From: Streptomyces noursei
GTDB taxonomy: Bacteria > Actinomycetota > Actinomycetes > Streptomycetales > Streptomycetaceae
Length of the DNA: 64,000 bases
Assembly: GCF_016917755.1 (NCBI RefSeq)
Contig: NZ_CP070326.1
Span: forward strand, 8,308,001-8,372,000
Reading direction: 5' to 3'
Of the stretch, positions 62,860 to 64,000 are shown in pieces. The first letter of the stretch is position 1. The number at the start of each line of letters is the position of its first letter. Under the pieces are notes generated by a model, which did not search any database, was not told where the DNA came from, and saw only the letters and a list, made by a program, of their open reading frames with translations. The translations under genes were made by a program, and so were the position numbers.

Positions 62860-64000
62860 TCACCGGTACTGCGGACGCCACTCGAAGAGCAGGATGGTCG
62901 CGTCGTCCCGTAGTTGGTTGCGCTGGTAATCGAGGATGGCGTGTGTCAGCAGCCGCAGCACCTCGGCCGGGAGCTGGCCCGCGGCGGAGGAGCGGATGAT
63001 GAATTCGGTGAACCGGCCGAGGCCGAACTCCGCTCCGTCCGCGTCACGAGCCTCCACGACACCGTCGGTGTAGAGCAGGACGCAGTCGCCTGGTTCCAGC
63101 GTGGTCTCGTGCACTTCCCGTGCTGCCGGGGCGAGTTGGCCGGCCAGGCCGATCGGAGGCTGCGGGGGCCTGTCCAACACACCGTCGAGCACTCGCTTGT
63201 CACGGATCAGCAGCGGCGGCGGGTGACCACAGTTGACCCATTGCAGCACCCCGGTGACCGCGTCGAGCCGACACAGCACGCCGGTGCAGAAGTGGTCGGG
63301 CAGCCATTGGGCGAGCGCCTGGTCGACGGAGCCGACCACGTCGACCAGGTCGCCACCGCCGCGGCGGGCGTTCCGCGCCGCCGCCATAGCGACCGAGGTG
63401 GTCAGGCCGGCGATCAGATCGTGCCCCATGGAGTCGAGGATCATGGCGTGCAGCACGTTCTTGACCACCGAGTGGTCATAGGCGTCACCGGCGACGTTGT
63501 ACGCCGGTTCCAGGACCGCGGTCGAGACGCACCTGCTGCTGCCGACGGTATGGGGTGGCAGGAAGGCCCGCAGCATCTCGGTGGGCAACCGCATGGTGGC
63601 GGTGCGGGTGAGGCCGGCGAGCCAGTCGCTGTAGGCGCGCTTGGAGGTGATCAGCATGGCGAACAGATGGGCCAACATCCGGCTACGGCGCATCCGCGCC
63701 CCGTTGAGCGAGGCGGTCCGCACCGCCAGCACGCCCAGCCGCTCCGCACCGTCGATCAAGGGCAGCCAGACGATCACGCCGTCGTCGGCCTCGGCCACCC
63801 GCGAGGAGACCGTGCGGTACGCCCAGCCGGCCGGCGAGCGGTCCACCGGCAGCGGCTCCATGACCTCGTCGAGCGGGATGAGCAGTCGTTGTTGCAGGTC
63901 GACGAGGTAGATCAGTGCAGAGTCCAGGCCGAGGGCCGAGGCGCACCGGTTCGCCAGGGCAGGCAGTTCGAACGGCAGGACCGTCTGTGCCTCGATGATC
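62860..64000 (-). CDS. SpoIIE-type PP2C phosphatase, 5' part beyond the window
   Basis: At least 380 residues, open to the window edge. The visible N-terminal part looks like a GAF domain (ANRCASALGLDSALIYLVDLQ; VIVWLPLIDGAERLGVLAV). The C-terminal SpoIIE/PP2C domain has metal ligands in AGDAYDHSVV, ILDSMGHD and LRDDATILLF, plus LEPGDCVLLYTDGVVEA. Such proteins dephosphorylate anti-sigma factor antagonists. An ATG at 63861 is possible but is inside conserved sequence, so the true start lies upstream of base 64000. No anti-sigma partner is visible in the window. Confidence 0.9.
   Translation of the reverse strand, partial: IIEAQTVLPFELPALANRCASALGLDSALIYLVDLQQRLLIPLDEVMEPLPVDRSPAGWAYRTVSSRVAEADDGVIVWLPLIDGAERLGVLAVRTASLNGARMRRSRMLAHLFAMLITSKRAYSDWLAGLTRTATMRLPTEMLRAFLPPHTVGSSRCVSTAVLEPAYNVAGDAYDHSVVKNVLHAMILDSMGHDLIAGLTTSVAMAAARNARRGGGDLVDVVGSVDQALAQWLPDHFCTGVLCRLDAVTGVLQWVNCGHPPPLLIRDKRVLDGVLDRPPQPPIGLAGQLAPAAREVHETTLEPGDCVLLYTDGVVEARDADGAEFGLGRFTEFIIRSSAAGQLPAEVLRLLTHAILDYQRNQLRDDATILLFEWRPQYR

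Overview
The window is high-GC actinobacterial DNA, almost certainly a Streptomyces chromosome. Supporting signs are strong third-position GC bias, GTG starts, a GH18 chitinase behind a DasR-type operator, the typical Streptomyces DnaK C-terminus, and a wealth of MarR, LysR, MerR and two-component regulators. I recognised no tRNA, rRNA, CRISPR array, prophage or large biosynthetic cluster. Most genes are single transcription units or pairs, as expected of accessory or arm DNA.

Layout. 0-6.3 kb: end of a DUF3224 gene, a Tat-exported beta-helix protein, a small secreted protein coupled to a YrdC-type protein, a secreted chitinase and an ornithine cyclodeaminase-like protein. 6.3-19.5 kb: FUSC membrane protein, glutamine-dependent asparagine synthase plus MarR regulator, LppY/LpqO-type protein, methyltransferase, ABC-F ATPase, family 2 glycosyltransferase, ThiI, and an ArsR-SRPBCC fusion with a long dyad upstream. 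19.8-24.8 kb: a stress island on the minus strand with an Hsp20 remnant, a small basic protein, DUF1918, intact Hsp20, AAA ATPase, CBS-BON protein and tandem universal stress protein. It resembles the dormancy/oxygen-stress gene sets of actinobacteria.

25-34 kb: HxlR/RidA divergent pair, then an OmpR-type two-component system divergent from a three-gene flavin electron-transfer operon (ferric-reductase-like protein, FMN-binding lipid-side protein, ApbE). An exported S15-type hydrolase, an ABM monooxygenase and a DUF72 protein follow. 34-41.5 kb: accessory dnaK-grpE, an Lnt-like acyltransferase, a NarL-type two-component system and a YrhB/Imm35-domain protein. 41.7-43.6 kb: a cytochrome b/molybdopterin oxidoreductase with a small membrane partner.

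43.7-49.3 kb is decayed and repeat-rich. It holds a frameshifted carboxymuconolactone decarboxylase behind an ECF41-type promoter, a truncated LysR gene, propeller and antiporter remnants, an 8-bp repeat inside a coding region, and a free-standing EF-G domain IV protein. 49-64 kb carries regulator and oxidoreductase pairs. Its clearest event is a 1301-bp IS3-family element that split a MerR gene and left a 3-bp target duplication. The end holds a MarR gene with three copies of one palindrome, a GbsR-like regulator facing a DUF4097 protein, and a SpoIIE-type phosphatase running off the window.

I did not find a convincing unknown multi-gene system. The best novelty candidates are the free-standing EF-G domain IV gene beside a hypervariable-repeat gene, the triple palindrome before the MarR gene, and the ECF41 promoter on a broken gene.
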